A stretch of 64,000 nt of DNA from Capronia americana (lineage: Eukaryota > Ascomycota > Eurotiomycetes > Chaetothyriales > Herpotrichiellaceae), in the NCBI GenBank assembly GCA_016110215.1, contig JADWQD010000007.1, positions 248,001-312,000 on the forward strand, given 5' to 3'. Position numbers and translations under genes: made by a program. The number at the start of each line of letters is the position of its first letter. The first letter of the stretch is position 1. Below, in pieces: positions 1 to 11,395 of this stretch. The notes under the pieces were generated by a model. It saw nothing but the letters and a program-made list of their open reading frames with translations, was not told the origin of the DNA and made no database searches.

Positions 1-1
1 G

Positions 2-1256
2 GATGAGTTTCGAGGAAAGATTATGCACAGTGCACGTTGGGACTGGAGCTACGACATACGAGGCAAGAAAGTCGCAATCATTGGGAATGGAGCGACAGCT
101 GCGCAAATCATACCTGAAATTGCGAAAGAAGTCAGCCACCTCACCATTCACCAGAGGACGCCAAACTGGGTCATTCCCCGTCTTGACTCTACCATTCCTC
201 CTTGGAAAAGGAGCCTGTACAAATACGTGCCCTTGATCCGACACCGGAAACGTGCCGATATGATGGATTACCGTGAGAGCTTCCATGCCGCCGTCTTTGA
301 CAACGCATCCGCGACCGCGCAAGGTATGGAGCAAATCAGCAAAGATCACATGCATGCACAACTGCCAGATCGACCGGATTTGTGGGAGAAGCTGCAGCCC
401 AACTACTCGATTGGATGCAAGCGTGTCATTATCAGCGACGATTACTTCCCAGTGTTCCTTCGGGACAATGTCAAGTTGGAAACCGGCAAAATTGACAAGA
501 TTACTGCCAACGGCATTGTGACTGATGGTAAAGAGGAGGAATACGATGCCATTGTGCTGGCCACGGGGTTTCGCACAGTGGAGTTTATGCACCCTATCAA
601 CATCACCGGCAGTGGAGGGCGGAGTCTCTCAAGCATATGGAAAGAAGGCGGGCAGGCACTTTATGGTGTCACTGTCGAGAGCTTGCCAAACTTCAGCATG
701 CTTTATGGACCGAATACGAATCTTGGTCACAACAGCATTATTCTGATGATCGAAGCGCAGAGCAAATACATCAATGCTCTTATCAAAGAAGTCATTGAAG
801 CCCGACGGAAGGGCGGCAGCCTGGTGATTCAACCCAATGCCAAGAGGATCCGTGAATACAACGATGAAATCCAGTCAGAGCTGGAGAAAAGCAGTTTCGC
901 GGATCCAAATTGTAACAGCTGGTACAAAGTCAAGGAAAGCGGCAAGATCACCAACAACTGGAGCCGCACGGTGGTCGACTATCAAAAGGTGAGCCCTGAT
1001 TCAGGTATTGACCTCGAGATGATCGCGATGCTGACTGGTGCGACAGCTCCTGAGTAGTGTGGACTGGTCAGAATATGATCTCTCCGGAAGTAGTGCAGAA
1101 AAGCTAGCCGGGCAAAAACCGACGTACATCGGGCGCGTCGTGGAAGAGTCGCAGGTAAGCTACAAGTCCATGGGCCTGGCTGCCCTGAGCTTCGCGGCTG
1201 TGGGCGTCGCCGCTCTTCTTCGACAACGACAGGCGGGTAGACTGCGGTTCGGCTGA
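2..1256 (+). CDS. Baeyer-Villiger-type flavin monooxygenase, 5' truncated by the window edge
   Basis: Exons <2-988 and 1047-1256, with a 58-bp phase-0 intron at 989-1046 (GTGAGC donor, GCTGAC branch, CAG acceptor). Without splicing the frame would stop at 1057. Spliced, it continues into a segment typical of this family. About 398 residues are visible and an N-terminal FAD-binding part is off the window. The Baeyer-Villiger fingerprint FxGxxxHxxxWD is intact right at the edge (FRGKIMHSARWD, bases 8-43). It is followed by the NADPH Rossmann motif GNGATA and later by LATGF. Family members insert oxygen into ketones or oxidise soft heteroatoms using FAD and NADPH; the substrate cannot be inferred. 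The last 30 residues form a hydrophobic stretch followed by RQRQ, suggesting a C-terminal membrane anchor (inference). Confidence 0.88.
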
Positions 1257-1887
1257 GCAACGGGCTGTGGCGGCATGATTGCAACACGGACTGTACAGGA
1301 CTGCATGGGCGCACTGTTTGATAACGCAATTTTCGAGACGGAGTATCCGCATCAATTCTTTGTGCGTGGTCTTGGGGGTATGGCGTGGGGCGATCGAGTC
1401 GGGTCGGGGGGGTTCATTGGCAAACCGACAATCGTGGAAAGATCTCAGGAGAATTCGAGTCCCGGTGCCTCGCCTTTAGCCTTTTCCAGTTAAGCCTGTG
1501 GTGCCCATTACGAAAGTCATAGGCTCGCCCGTGCTAGTAGAGTAGTTTGGTATGCGGCTGCTACTGGCCGAAATGAGACCGTCAGTCAGTGCACTCTGTT
1601 CTGTCTTTCCTCTCCTCCAGTTCTTCCCCCGACCTGAACGAACTGACGAGAATTTATTTCCAACCCACTGTGACAACCAACCATCTAGCCACGAGCCGTC
1701 TACTTGCATCTGTAAAACCATCCATATCCGCAACCTTGTCGTCCATCATTCGACCATATCCGGGCTTTTCCCACACTCGAGAACTCACGCGCCCACATAC
1801 CGCATTTCATCCTCGAATCCTTCAAGAAGCTGCTGCCACGGACCCAGTCCACAATAGGGCTTTTCCTCCTTCACACACTCTTACACA
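1257..1887. other. Intergenic region upstream of the GYF gene
   Basis: No supported gene. The last 300 bases are rich in C and T, like a fungal promoter/5'UTR, leading to the ATG at 1888. Confidence 0.6.
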
Positions 1888-4800
1888 ATGCCATCTCCAT
1901 TTGCACCTACCTTTGCCTCTGCGGCTGCGAGCACCAATGGGGACAATTCGGGAAGCAGAAGGGACAATGTTGGCTCAAGTGAATGGTATGACAATGAACC
2001 CATGACCATTGCCCGCAATAAAGCACAATCGCTACAAAATTCATAGTGTATTGCAAGAAATTAACCTCTCAGAGAACTTCTGTTGACTATTCTCCCGTGT
2101 TGCAGGTCTCGAAGGAATGTGAATGGTACCAGCCAAACCTTCCGCAGACCCTCTTTAGCCACCACGCCTTCACAGACACGAGAAAGCGGAACTGCCAGTG
2201 CATCAGCTACCAACAACGGCGGCGTGTACATTCCTCCCCACCTCAGCGCCGCGAACTCTACCATGTCGCGCAACCCTCCTTCAGGCGATACGCGCTATTC
2301 CAAGGATCAGCTCCTGAACATTTTCCAGACCCTCAAAGAGACGTCGGCGCTCGACAGGAACTTGGAGGATATCTTTGCTGGAACTTGGGATCCCCTCGAC
2401 AACAAAAACGGGCTGGGGAACCAAGGCGCTGCTGTTGACGGAAAGGATCAGACGCCCGGGCCAGAGGTTTGCTGGAATTACGGGGTGAACCCAGTGCCGT
2501 TCGGCCTCACAGACTTAACCGAGGAGGAAAAGCAGGTATGAAATACTTATGAAGTCATGTGTGAAGCGTGGACACGCCCGGCTGATGTTGGTAGCAGCTC
2601 TTCTCATCTTCAGTCAACTCCCCTATCAAACCGCAACAGAATATCACCAAGGAGACCACCGGAGTAGGGGTTATCGGTCGCAAAGCGTCATTATCGACGT
2701 ACAGTAGCACCACCGGAGCTTCAAGACCTGGCACTCGTCGGCGCGAAACGAGCGATTCATTCATGGGCAACGGCCCCCTCTCACCTGTCGAGGGAAAGAC
2801 CTTCTTCCGGACCGAACCAAATACCGCAACTCCTCCGCCCGCCCTGTTACGACGTCGAACGGACTACAAGGAAGAGGAAGCTACACCGACAAGCAAGGAA
2901 AATCAAGAGCCGGAGGAGACACCCGAACCGCAACCCCCTCTGCCTGGTTTGCGCAGAGCTGGAACTGGCCCTCTGAGTGCAGGTATAAACCCGCCTTCTG
3001 CCTCGCCTTGGTCAGTAAGTGGGCAGCCATCAGCCTTTGGATCCATGGGTACCTTTGGCAGCTTCGCCATCGGGGCTACAGCGACGCCGTCCGAGTCGAG
3101 CGACAAGAGACCCGGTTTCGGCAGTGCTCGTGGGTCCAGTCGATTCAAAGACATTCTCCAGTCCAAAACAAGCTCGGAAGATGTCTCTCAGCTCGCCAAA
3201 GATAAAGGTTTGTTTGGCGGCCTTGAGAACCTCCCTGAAGAGGAACTCGATCCCAGGCATGCCAGGTTGCGCGACGAGCTGAAAACACGCCCAGGTCGTA
3301 GTGAGACTAATCCGTACGAGGATGACCCATTGCGCTCAGGAAGCGCAGCTCTTGGGGGCTCTCAAGATCCCGGCCCAGCCGCTCCTGGCATTGAGCAGAT
3401 GGGTATGTCTGCGTTTGGGCCCCATCAAGCCATCGGGACGCGCGATTTTGGCCATGATGAACCGTATCAGCAGACACCATATGGGCGAGCACAGAATCCT
3501 CATGAGCCCATGAGCCCGACTAACACTAACCCATATCAAAGCCCTCACGGTCGTATCGAAGACGATCAAGATACAAATGATTCTGCATCCCAGGCCTCGG
3601 GTCTTCCCCACTTTGGGGGCGCCGCACCGCGGCGCAATATGTATCCCAGCATTGATGAAGGGAGACATTCGGCGAGTGGCCTTCGCAGTGTCAGTGGCTT
3701 TGGTGGTCTTCCCGGTTTTGGTGGCCTCGGGGGCAATCCGATGTGGTCTGCCGCCGGCATCGGATCTGGCAAGCCTGCCATGGACCGTGGCACCACGTCT
3801 GCATTTGGTGATTCGGTATTCAGTCCTCTGTCCGAGTTACAGTCTCCCGGTGGTCTAGGAGGCGGTTTCGGTGGCTTTGGCTCTGCCGGTCGCGCCAGTC
3901 GACTCGGGGCTATGTTGCCTGCCGCCATGCAAGAACATGTCCGTGGGGACAGCAGAAACGAGTCGCGGTCTTTTGACTCTCGCCCCGAAAGCGCTCAGCA
4001 ACATCCTATCCGCGATCCTTTTGACGTTGCCTCTCGCAGACAAGACGACTTTGCTCGTGGATCCGGTGTCTTCGAAGACTCTCCCTCGATGAGGAGCGTG
4101 GAGGAGCCAGGAAATGGGCAGTACGGTCTTCCAGGGTCAGGACCACCCACCAGCTCAGTTGCCATCTCTGGTGCGGGCCCACAAACAGCAGGGACGAGAG
4201 CAGGCGGATCGGATAACTTCCAATCCGGCCATGGTCTTAGCCAATCGAGTGGGAGCAGTTCCTCGAATCAGTTGCCGGCGGCACAGCAACGACAAATGGT
4301 CATGCCGGACCGTATGCGTTGGATCTATCGGGATCCTCAAGGGAATACTCAAGGGCCATGGTCAGGTCTTGAGATGCACGACTGGTTCAAAGCGGGGTTC
4401 TTTACCGCCGAATTGCAGGTGAAGAAGCTTGAGGACACCGAATTCGAGCCTCTTGCTCAGCTTGTGAGACGCATTGGAAACTCTCGCGAGCCCTTCCTGG
4501 TGCCTCAAATTGGTGTGCCGCATGGTCCGCCAAACTCTGGTCCAGGAAACACATGGGCGAACCCGACCGTACCGCCGACTAGTGGCACGACTCAGCCTCC
4601 GTTCGCGAATAGCTTTCCAAGTTTTGGCACTACTTTGACAGCCGAACAGCAGAATGCACTAGAACGACGCAAACAAGAAGAGCAGTACCTGATGGCGAGA
4701 CAGAAAGAACACCTTGCGCAACAGCAAATGGCGATGAAGATGCAAATGCAAAATGGCATGCATTCCTTGCAGCACCACTCAAGCGCCCACTCTCTTCAGA

Positions 4801-6663
4801 GTCAGCCCAGCTTCGGCAGCATCACCTCGCCAACAGGTTACCAGCCATCACCAATCCAACCGATGATGCAACCCCAGCAGCAACAACCAGCGCCCTTCAG
4901 CCAACACGCTGGCCCTGTCGGGGTACCAGCGTTTGGTCGCGAGGACGACATACAAAATATGATGGACCGCCTAAGTTTCAGTCAACGTGCGGGTGTCCCT
5001 TTCGCGGGAGCCCCTTTAGGTCCACCCCCGCCCGAGGCGGGCCCTTCTTCCCAACAAGTCAATAGCATGCTTCAAGATAGGGCTCGACTCCAGCAGCAAC
5101 AGCAGCAAGCCGATATGCGAGGACATCAAGAGGCTTTTTTAGGCCCACAGGGTCGCAACGAGCGGCTGGAGGAGTTCCACACTCTGCGTGGACAAGCAGA
5201 CATCCCGGCTGGTCGTCTCGGCCCTGAAGAGCCTCGACAGCAACCCATTGGTGCACCGCGTCTGGCTAATGAGCAAACTACCACATTGGCACCGGCCAAA
5301 CTTCCTGCACCTATCGGACATCCACCTGTTGTCGCCAAGCCAGAACCTGAATCACTCTCTTTAGCTCAACAGGTGCAGATTGCTGCCGCTAGTCAACAGG
5401 CGGCGGCTGAGGAAAGCGAATGGGCAAAGAAAGACACTCCGATTGAACTTCCACCTGTCTCAATCTCGCCGTTGCCTGCCCCGGCAGCGCAGCGGAACCG
5501 CCAACACGTTGCTGACGCTCTAGCCGCCGAGTCAAGGTCGGCTACTCAAACACCCATTGAAACTCCCGTTGCGTCTGTCGCTCCATGGGCTGAGCGGACC
5601 GTGGAACATCCAAAAGGCCCATCTCTGAAAGAGATTCAAGAAGCCGAAGCCAAGAGCGCGGCAGTCCAGGAGGAAGTCGCAAGACGTGCCCAAGCGGAGC
5701 AGGAAAGACTGGCTCTGGCTCAGAGTCAAGCTCCGGTTCCTGCGCCAGGCCTGCCATCAACGTCAACCTGGGGAAGTGCAGCCTCTCCCGTAACTCCTGG
5801 CTCTCAGACGACGTCCGTCTGGACCAAGCCTACGCCTGCGAAAGTCGGAGCCGGAGCGAATGCAGCACCCAAAAAGTCGCTTGCACAGATCCAGAAAGAG
5901 GAAGAAAGTCGCAAGCAACGCGCAGCAGCGGCTCAGGTGGTATCTAATGCGCAGATTGCTGCCAACTCTGCTGCAGCTGCCGCGGGCAAGAGATACGCGG
6001 AACTGGCCAGCAAAGCTGCTGCGGCTGTGCCAACTGCACCTGGAGGTGCGTGGACCACGGTAGGGTCCGGTGGTAAGGCCAAAGCTCCTCCCGCCGTGGT
6101 CGCAACACCCCAGCCTGTGTCTCGTACCGTCTCCACGAGCAGCACACCCAAGACACGACCCGCAGCACAAGTGTCGAGAAGCACTACCCTGCCGAATCAG
6201 AACAAAGCCAATGAAGAATTCACAAAGTGGATCAAAGGGGCGCTCGGGAAGGGGCTGAATTCCGGAATCAATCGTGAGTCCGACACTTGACTGCTGACTT
6301 TGTTTCTTGTATGCTGACACAGTCGCAGTCGACAATTTCGTGCAAGATTTACTCCAGCTCCCACCTGAGATCGAAATCATATCAGATAGTGTCTATGCGA
6401 GTTCACAGATCCTTGATGGGCGCCGCTTTGGTGAAGAGTTTGTCCGTCGCCGAAAACTTGCGGACAAGGGTGTCGTCGAGTCCGCGGCTGGCGCCCAACC
6501 GATGATGGGTATCGGCGCTGGGGCAGATGCCAAGGGCGCAGGTGCTGGGGGAGGTGGCTGGTCTGAAGTGGCCAAGAAGGGCCCAGCCAATGTAAGCGCC
6601 GTGAAGGAGGACGGCAGTGCTCAGTTCAAGGTGGTGCCGACGAAGAAAAAGGGCAAACGGTGA
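1888..6663 (+). CDS. GYF-domain protein, GIGYF/Smy2-like translational regulator
   Basis: Four exons: 1888-1985, 2106-2535, 2598-6273 and 6323-6663 (introns of 120, 62 and 49 bp), giving 1514 residues. The start MPSPFAPTFASAA lies just after a pyrimidine-rich leader. A GYF domain is at about residues 749-805 (W-x-Y-x-D-x-x-G-x-x-Q-G-P, then GFF). GYF domains bind proline-rich ligands such as PPGF/PPGL. Most of the rest is disordered and rich in Gly, Pro, Gln and Ser, with Gln runs and a coiled-coil-like EQQNALERRKQEEQYLM stretch. A conserved C-terminal block surrounds EEFTKWIKGALGKGL. Near the N-terminus, RYSKDQLLNIF (about residues 96-106) fits YxxxxL-hydrophobic, the eIF4E-binding consensus used by metazoan GIGYF. 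Known relatives act in translational repression, mRNA decay and ER-Golgi traffic (Smy2/Syh1). The role here is inferred from family. Confidence 0.9.
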
Positions 6664-7164
6664 ATGGTTGGCACGGAGCCCGGCCCGCAAAGACAACAAT
6701 GGTGATCGGGCGTGTTCCTGTTATGGCTGTGGTTGGAATGCGAGGGTGATGAGAAATGAAAGCACGAGCCGAGAGTTATGTGATTATGTATGTGTTCCAA
6801 TGGGGTCTAGTCCGAGCAACGAGAGCAAGTGAGTGCAAATGAGATGAACTCGGACAACGGTGAGAGGAAAATGATACAGTACAGCGGGATGCAGTACGCA
6901 GTCACGTGGCACTCCGCGACCGATGAGCATCAGTCACGTGGGATTATCTTTGCTTACCTAATTGCGCCCTTGTCAGCTCTTGTCTTTTGAATCAACAGGC
7001 CCGTCATTCAAACGGACAGGCTACTTCATCCCATTCTCTCTTCCAGAGCACTTTCTTAATCATCGTCTTAGTAGCTAGTAAAGACCATCGTTCGAACGAG
7101 ATTGACGTCCTGCGTAAGGGTGTTGCACGTTGTTGGCAGATCCAGGTGCTGCCCGACCGCTACC
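6664..7164. other. Intergenic region between GYF and HAD genes
   Basis: No gene seen. It contains two TCACGTG sequences near 6901-6940 (CACGTG E-box-like cores) upstream of the HAD gene. Any regulatory role is speculative. Confidence 0.5.
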
Positions 7165-8022
7165 ATGGCTCGTCCGATGCCTAAGCCCACGAACCCCCCT
7201 CTCGCACTGTTGCAATACCAAGTCCTGTCCTTCGACGTCTACGGCAGTCTAATTGAATACAAAGCTCACATACTAGACGCATTCCACCCCCTTCTAACTC
7301 GACTGCCACCGTCATCACCATTCCTCAACTCTGAGCCGTTGTCAAGCGCCATCCCGAACTCGGCAACGAAGGGATCAATTGAATTCCTGAAACTGTTCCA
7401 ACGCCAGGAAGACGCCATCAAGCTTGAGAAGCCGGTCAAGCGCTTCGATCAGATTTTGCAGGAGATATGGACGCGTGTCGCGAAGGAAATCAATGTCGAA
7501 ACCTCGGAGGACGAGGCTCGACGTTTCGGATGCCAGGCCGTCATTGCAAGTTGGCCGACGTTTCCCGGCACGCTGGACGCCCTCAAGACGTTAAGCAAGT
7601 ATTTTAAACTCGTGGCCTTGTCCAATATCGACCGGTATGCCTGGGATATCACCGCCTCGTCTGCGACGAGCCGTCTCGGCGAGGTGGAGTGGTGGAAAGT
7701 ATTCACGGCCGAGGACTTTGGGGACGACGTTTCTCGTGCTGACGATGCCAAACTGGAGACTTTGGTCAAATATTGTGCCGAGCAAGGCGTTGAGAAGGAA
7801 AAAATCCTCCACGTAGCGCAGAGTCTAGGGCACGATCAAGCGCCGGCGAAGAGATTGGGATTAAGTTCTGTGTGGTTAATCGGGGATGGACCGCGGTGGG
7901 GAAAGGAGGCTGAGAGTCAGATGGCGCTGGAGAAGGAATTGGTGGGATATGCTTGGAGATTTCAGGATTTGAGGGGGTTTGCAGACGAGGTTGTGCGGGT
8001 CGCTGAGGCTGAGAAGAACTAA
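7165..8022 (+). CDS. Haloacid dehalogenase-like (HAD) hydrolase
   Basis: Intronless, 285 residues. The chosen start is the ATG at 7165 in a good context (taccATGg); the frame is open further upstream but has no better start. HAD motif I is present as FDVYGSL with the nucleophile Asp24, motif II as LVALSNID, and a C-terminal LHVAQSLGHD...PAKRLGLSSVW block typical of type II haloacid dehalogenase-like fungal proteins. The expected motif III lysine (usually in a YKP context after AED-G) is not obvious: the segment reads AEDFGDDVSRADDAK. Either Lys is shifted to the DDAK position or catalysis is changed. The substrate is unknown. Cytosolic location is likely, since no signal peptide or TM is seen. 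Confidence 0.85.
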   Translation: MARPMPKPTNPPLALLQYQVLSFDVYGSLIEYKAHILDAFHPLLTRLPPSSPFLNSEPLSSAIPNSATKGSIEFLKLFQRQEDAIKLEKPVKRFDQILQEIWTRVAKEINVETSEDEARRFGCQAVIASWPTFPGTLDALKTLSKYFKLVALSNIDRYAWDITASSATSRLGEVEWWKVFTAEDFGDDVSRADDAKLETLVKYCAEQGVEKEKILHVAQSLGHDQAPAKRLGLSSVWLIGDGPRWGKEAESQMALEKELVGYAWRFQDLRGFADEVVRVAEAEKN

Positions 8023-8538
8023 GGGTCTGGCGAAGAAGACTCGGTCTGGTTCTGATGGTGGTATTTCAGTACTGCGGTGACTGATGGTTGACAGGTGCAG
8101 CAGGAATGCCACAGCTTCAATCATGCTACTATTCTCAGGTGTATCCTGCTCTATCCGGAGTGGAATACTAGACGCGTAAGCTCTCCATCTCATATGGCCG
8201 ACATGTCTCCTCGGCACATCTCTTCCTTGAGTCTCCTCCTTTGGTTTGGGTGTCTGGCTGGCGCTCCTATTGCCGGATCGGGACATGAGGCTTATCTCAG
8301 TTGCGTTTCGCGCATGGCAACGATTGGACGCCATTCAGTGCTTGGAAATATATCCTCTTATACCGGTTACAAAAATTGCGTCCGAACGCAATCTATCCGA
8401 CTCTGTCTCCGAGCCGGTGCTGTTCGATTACTCAACCCTCCAGAGGTCGTTATAGCCTTAAAAGCGAAAGAATTGCTTCGAGATCTTGAAACCAAGCAAG
8501 ACCTCCAGAGCTTTTGACAGCAACAAGTGACACACACC
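8023..8538. other. Intergenic region upstream of the isochorismatase gene
   Basis: An open frame at 8095-8517 occupies most of it, but it has no family features and ends 21 bases before the next start codon, so it is not called as a gene. Confidence 0.5.
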
Positions 8539-9380
8539 ATGGCTATTGATACAGCAGTCCTGTTGATCGACCCGTACAACGACTTCCTCCACTCCAAGGG
8601 CAAGCTCAACCCCGCGGTGGCGGAGAGTCTCACTCACACGGGCACCATCGAACATTTGAAAGAGCTTGTCACAGCGGCTCGCAAGCACAAGATCCCCATA
8701 TTTTATAACCTCCATCAGCAAATCGACGCCCATTCCTTTCACGACTGGCAATTCATGAACGAGTCACTGACCCGCTTGAAGAGCACTTTGCCTTTCGAGA
8801 AGGGCTCATGGGGAGCAGAGATTTACGAGGGGTTGGAACCAAACCTAGAGAATGGGGACGTCGTGGTCTCGAAGCACTGGAACTCCAGGTACAGTAACGG
8901 GCCCGCTCGACTATGGTACAGCAGTGCAGTGCAGTGCGGTCAAGGCTAACGCAGCTCGGGCGTTCGACCTGATTAGCTCCTTCCACAACACGGACCTGGA
9001 CTATCAGCTTCGTCAGCGCGGTATCCGCAACCTGGTGATAGCCGGGATGGTCACAAACACCTGCGTCGAGGCTACTGCGCGGTATGCATACGAGCTGTGA
9101 GTCTCTCTCTATCCGTCCGTCATACACCCTGGGAGGTGCTAACTGACGCTGCGCAACCTAATCAGCGGTTACAACTTGACCATGATGTAAGGGAAACACC
9201 ATCAATTGCCCTTTCTTCCCGGCGCATTGCAATGCTGACCCCTTGTACAGATCGGATGGATCGGCCGGCTTCAGTACAGCCCAAAAGGATGCAGCAACTC
9301 AGTTAATCTGGCCGCTGTTTGCGAACACAGTAACGACTGTCCAGGATTGGGCTCAAGGCTTGGGGGAGGCGAAATTGTGA
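8539..9380 (+). CDS. Isochorismatase-family cysteine hydrolase
   Basis: Four exons: 8539-8888, 8977-9096, 9166-9186 and 9251-9380 (introns of 88, 69 and 64 bp), giving 206 residues. The start MAIDTAVLLIDPYND matches the family N-terminus. The catalytic triad is visible: Asp11 (LLIDPYNDF), Lys112 (VVVSKHW) and Cys146 (GMVTNTCVEATARYAYEL). The C-terminal SDGSAGFSTAQKDAA block is also conserved. Exon 3 is only 21 nt and encodes GYNLTMI between flanking split codons; without it the conserved block would be lost. Members hydrolyse amide or vinyl-ether bonds (nicotinamide, N-carbamoylsarcosine, isochorismate). The particular substrate cannot be assigned. The first acceptor (8976) was chosen because it yields HWNSSSFHNTDLDYQL; other AGs nearby break the family pattern. 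Confidence 0.9.
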
Positions 9381-10060
9381 CGATAGCGTTCAATATCTCC
9401 GCAGGCTATTGTGGGACAATCGGACGAGTTCCAGAGTGGGAGAGAGGCATAGAGTCGGTACCGAGTACCGGGGGATATTGTTAAGCCGTGGCTAAGGAAT
9501 ACGTATGGGGCATTCCGGCGCCTCGACTGCCTCGTTTGGCGTAGCTTGATAGCCGAAACTGGTCAGCTCGCATTTCAGAACATGGCGTCTTCTGTAGGAT
9601 AACGACTCACCCTCCCTTTCACATTCCCATTCATCCTTCGCAGGTATAGTCGGAATAACGGAGTATAAAAACCCCATCGTCACCCTCTTTTGTCGCTAGC
9701 ATTCCACCTCCTCTTCCAGAATACGACCTCCCCCGAATGGTGATACTGCCATCACCGTCGTTACTGCGGCCCTCCCACTGCGGGCCTCCCACGATGATCT
9801 CCCGTTTTGTTAGTTATGGGTTGCAGCAAGGTCCCGAATCGATGATCTAGTGCATCGACTAACGCGCTGCTTCCCATAGCGCGAAGGTCAAGTCGGTCAG
9901 AGAAAAAGGACGTATAGCTTCCTGAGTGGTGATCTGTGCTAAAGTCATCATTTTGTCCGAGGTTTGATAATTGGTGAGGATGCTCACGATCGAACATTAT
10001 GCAGTGGTCCACAGATCGCATATCGAGAAGTGGCATGATCGTACCTTATTCCCTATCCTA
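9381..10060. other. Intergenic region, no supported gene
   Basis: It holds a TATA-like GAGTATAAAAACC near 9659-9671 with no convincing downstream gene on the plus strand, and short open frames without recognisable features. The part near 10060 may be the 3'UTR of the minus-strand membrane gene. Confidence 0.4.
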
Positions 10061-10700
10061 TTACCGGACACGAAAGTGCCACGCAACCGCCAGGAGCAGT
10101 GATGCCAAAGTGACAAGCAGACTTCCTGCTGCGAATGCAGTGTCCCAACTGCCAGAGAAAATCCTAGTCAGTGTTGTGATCAGCATCAATATCACCGACA
10201 AGACGAGAATGCTGTTGACCATGGGTCGCAAACAGAGCCAGTCAGTCAACATGGATTCCTCGAAAGGAAGTATCGCGAGGCTGACTCTGATATTCTGACC
10301 CGGGTTTGAAATCGCCGATTAACTTGATTAGCTCGGTCAATGCAAGAGTGACACGATTCACTCGTCACACATACCCGTACGGGCGGATCAAATCTGGCTC
10401 AGACGGCAAGGTGAGGCGTCCCTGCTGACGCGCCAACGAGGGTTCACACCAGCACGCCTGCAAAAACCACAGACCTTGGGTGTTTATCAGCCGTCGACGA
10501 TAAGATTCTGCCGATGCCACCGGGCATTGTATACGCGGTTCTTGGTCCGCGAGACAATCGGGGTCGTTATGCCGCCATTTGCCAGCGGTGTGGTCCTCGG
10601 TACATATATCGGGATATTTCAGCCAAAGCTCCCCTCCCCGTCTGACGGACACTTTTGCGCACAATCGTCCCAGGATTCTTGAAGCTTTTGTCGTCTAGGT
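10061..10700 (-). CDS. Uncharacterised membrane protein with two C-terminal TM helices, 5' end unresolved
   Basis: The minus strand has an exon ending at 10375 whose frame reads a Cys-rich, protein-like stretch (LKYPDICTEDHTAGKW, IQCPVASAESYRRRL, LWFLQACWCEPSLARQQG). An intron at 10287-10374 (GTATGT donor, CTAAT branch-like site, TATCAG acceptor, phase 2) joins it to 10286-10061, which encodes two hydrophobic helices separated by RIFSGSWDTAF and ends WHFRVR-stop. No in-frame ATG exists in the upstream exon. A stop lies just above about 10695, so a first exon upstream is needed; an ATG at 10814 is a candidate. The N-terminal Cys-containing domain may be extracytoplasmic. No family is recognised. 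Confidence 0.42.
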
Positions 10701-11395
10701 GAAATGTCAATGGGCACGTCAGTCAGGAAAGGGCTGGAAAGTAATGATAATTGGAAAAGAAGAACTCGCGCACCCAGTTGACTCGTGAATAATAAATGAA
10801 TATGCGGCAATCATGGATACTCGATACTTAAAGCGCGGCCGTGGTTTTACGCAAGGCGCAAGGAGAGGAGAAACTGTACACCGGTTTATGCACGCATCCC
10901 CTTTGGGCGGGTGTTGGAGTGGTCATCATCTTCAAGAGGTGCGTTTCAAGCCCTGTTGTTGCATGGTTGCAGCATGCGTCACAGCCGATATCTGGGGATG
11001 CCAGATTGGGTCTCTTGTAATAGATCAGCATGCTGCTCATGGGGTGAGTGTTGAGGGGTTGCCGAGTGGAAACATTTTGCGGACAAGTTTCGGCACAAGA
11101 ACAAGCCTCGACACCCTCTTCGGTTTTTTGTGGCCAATCCACGGATGTCTCTCCATCAAAGTTAATTGTCCAAGTCACCTATTGTTGCTGGGATAGGTCA
11201 TGGCTGGAATGCAGCTAAAGCTTGCTCCATTCTAAGGCTAAGTAAGACACTATCCTACTATGTACTGGTGTTCGCGCCAACGAAGACTGTCCACATGGCG
11301 CGATGCCGTGCTGACAGAAGCATCCACTCATCGCTTCCTTATCCTAACTGTTGACCGCACTCTCTCCTTCAGAGTCCCGTACCGGTAAGCGTACC
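10701..11395. other. Intergenic region upstream of TAE1
   Basis: It may contain the missing first exon of the minus-strand membrane gene near 10760-10814. Nothing else is supported. Confidence 0.4.

Noticed and set aside
5763..6380. A 205-codon minus-strand frame
   Set aside because: Antisense to the GYF gene 3' part, with Ser/Arg/Cys composition typical of a shadow frame.
8095..8517. A 140-codon plus-strand open frame with a hydrophobic stretch
   Set aside because: It ends 21 bases before the isochorismatase start, leaving no room for a promoter, and shows no recognisable motif. More likely 5' flank.
9655..9675. TATA-like box
   Set aside because: No supported plus-strand gene starts downstream within a normal distance.
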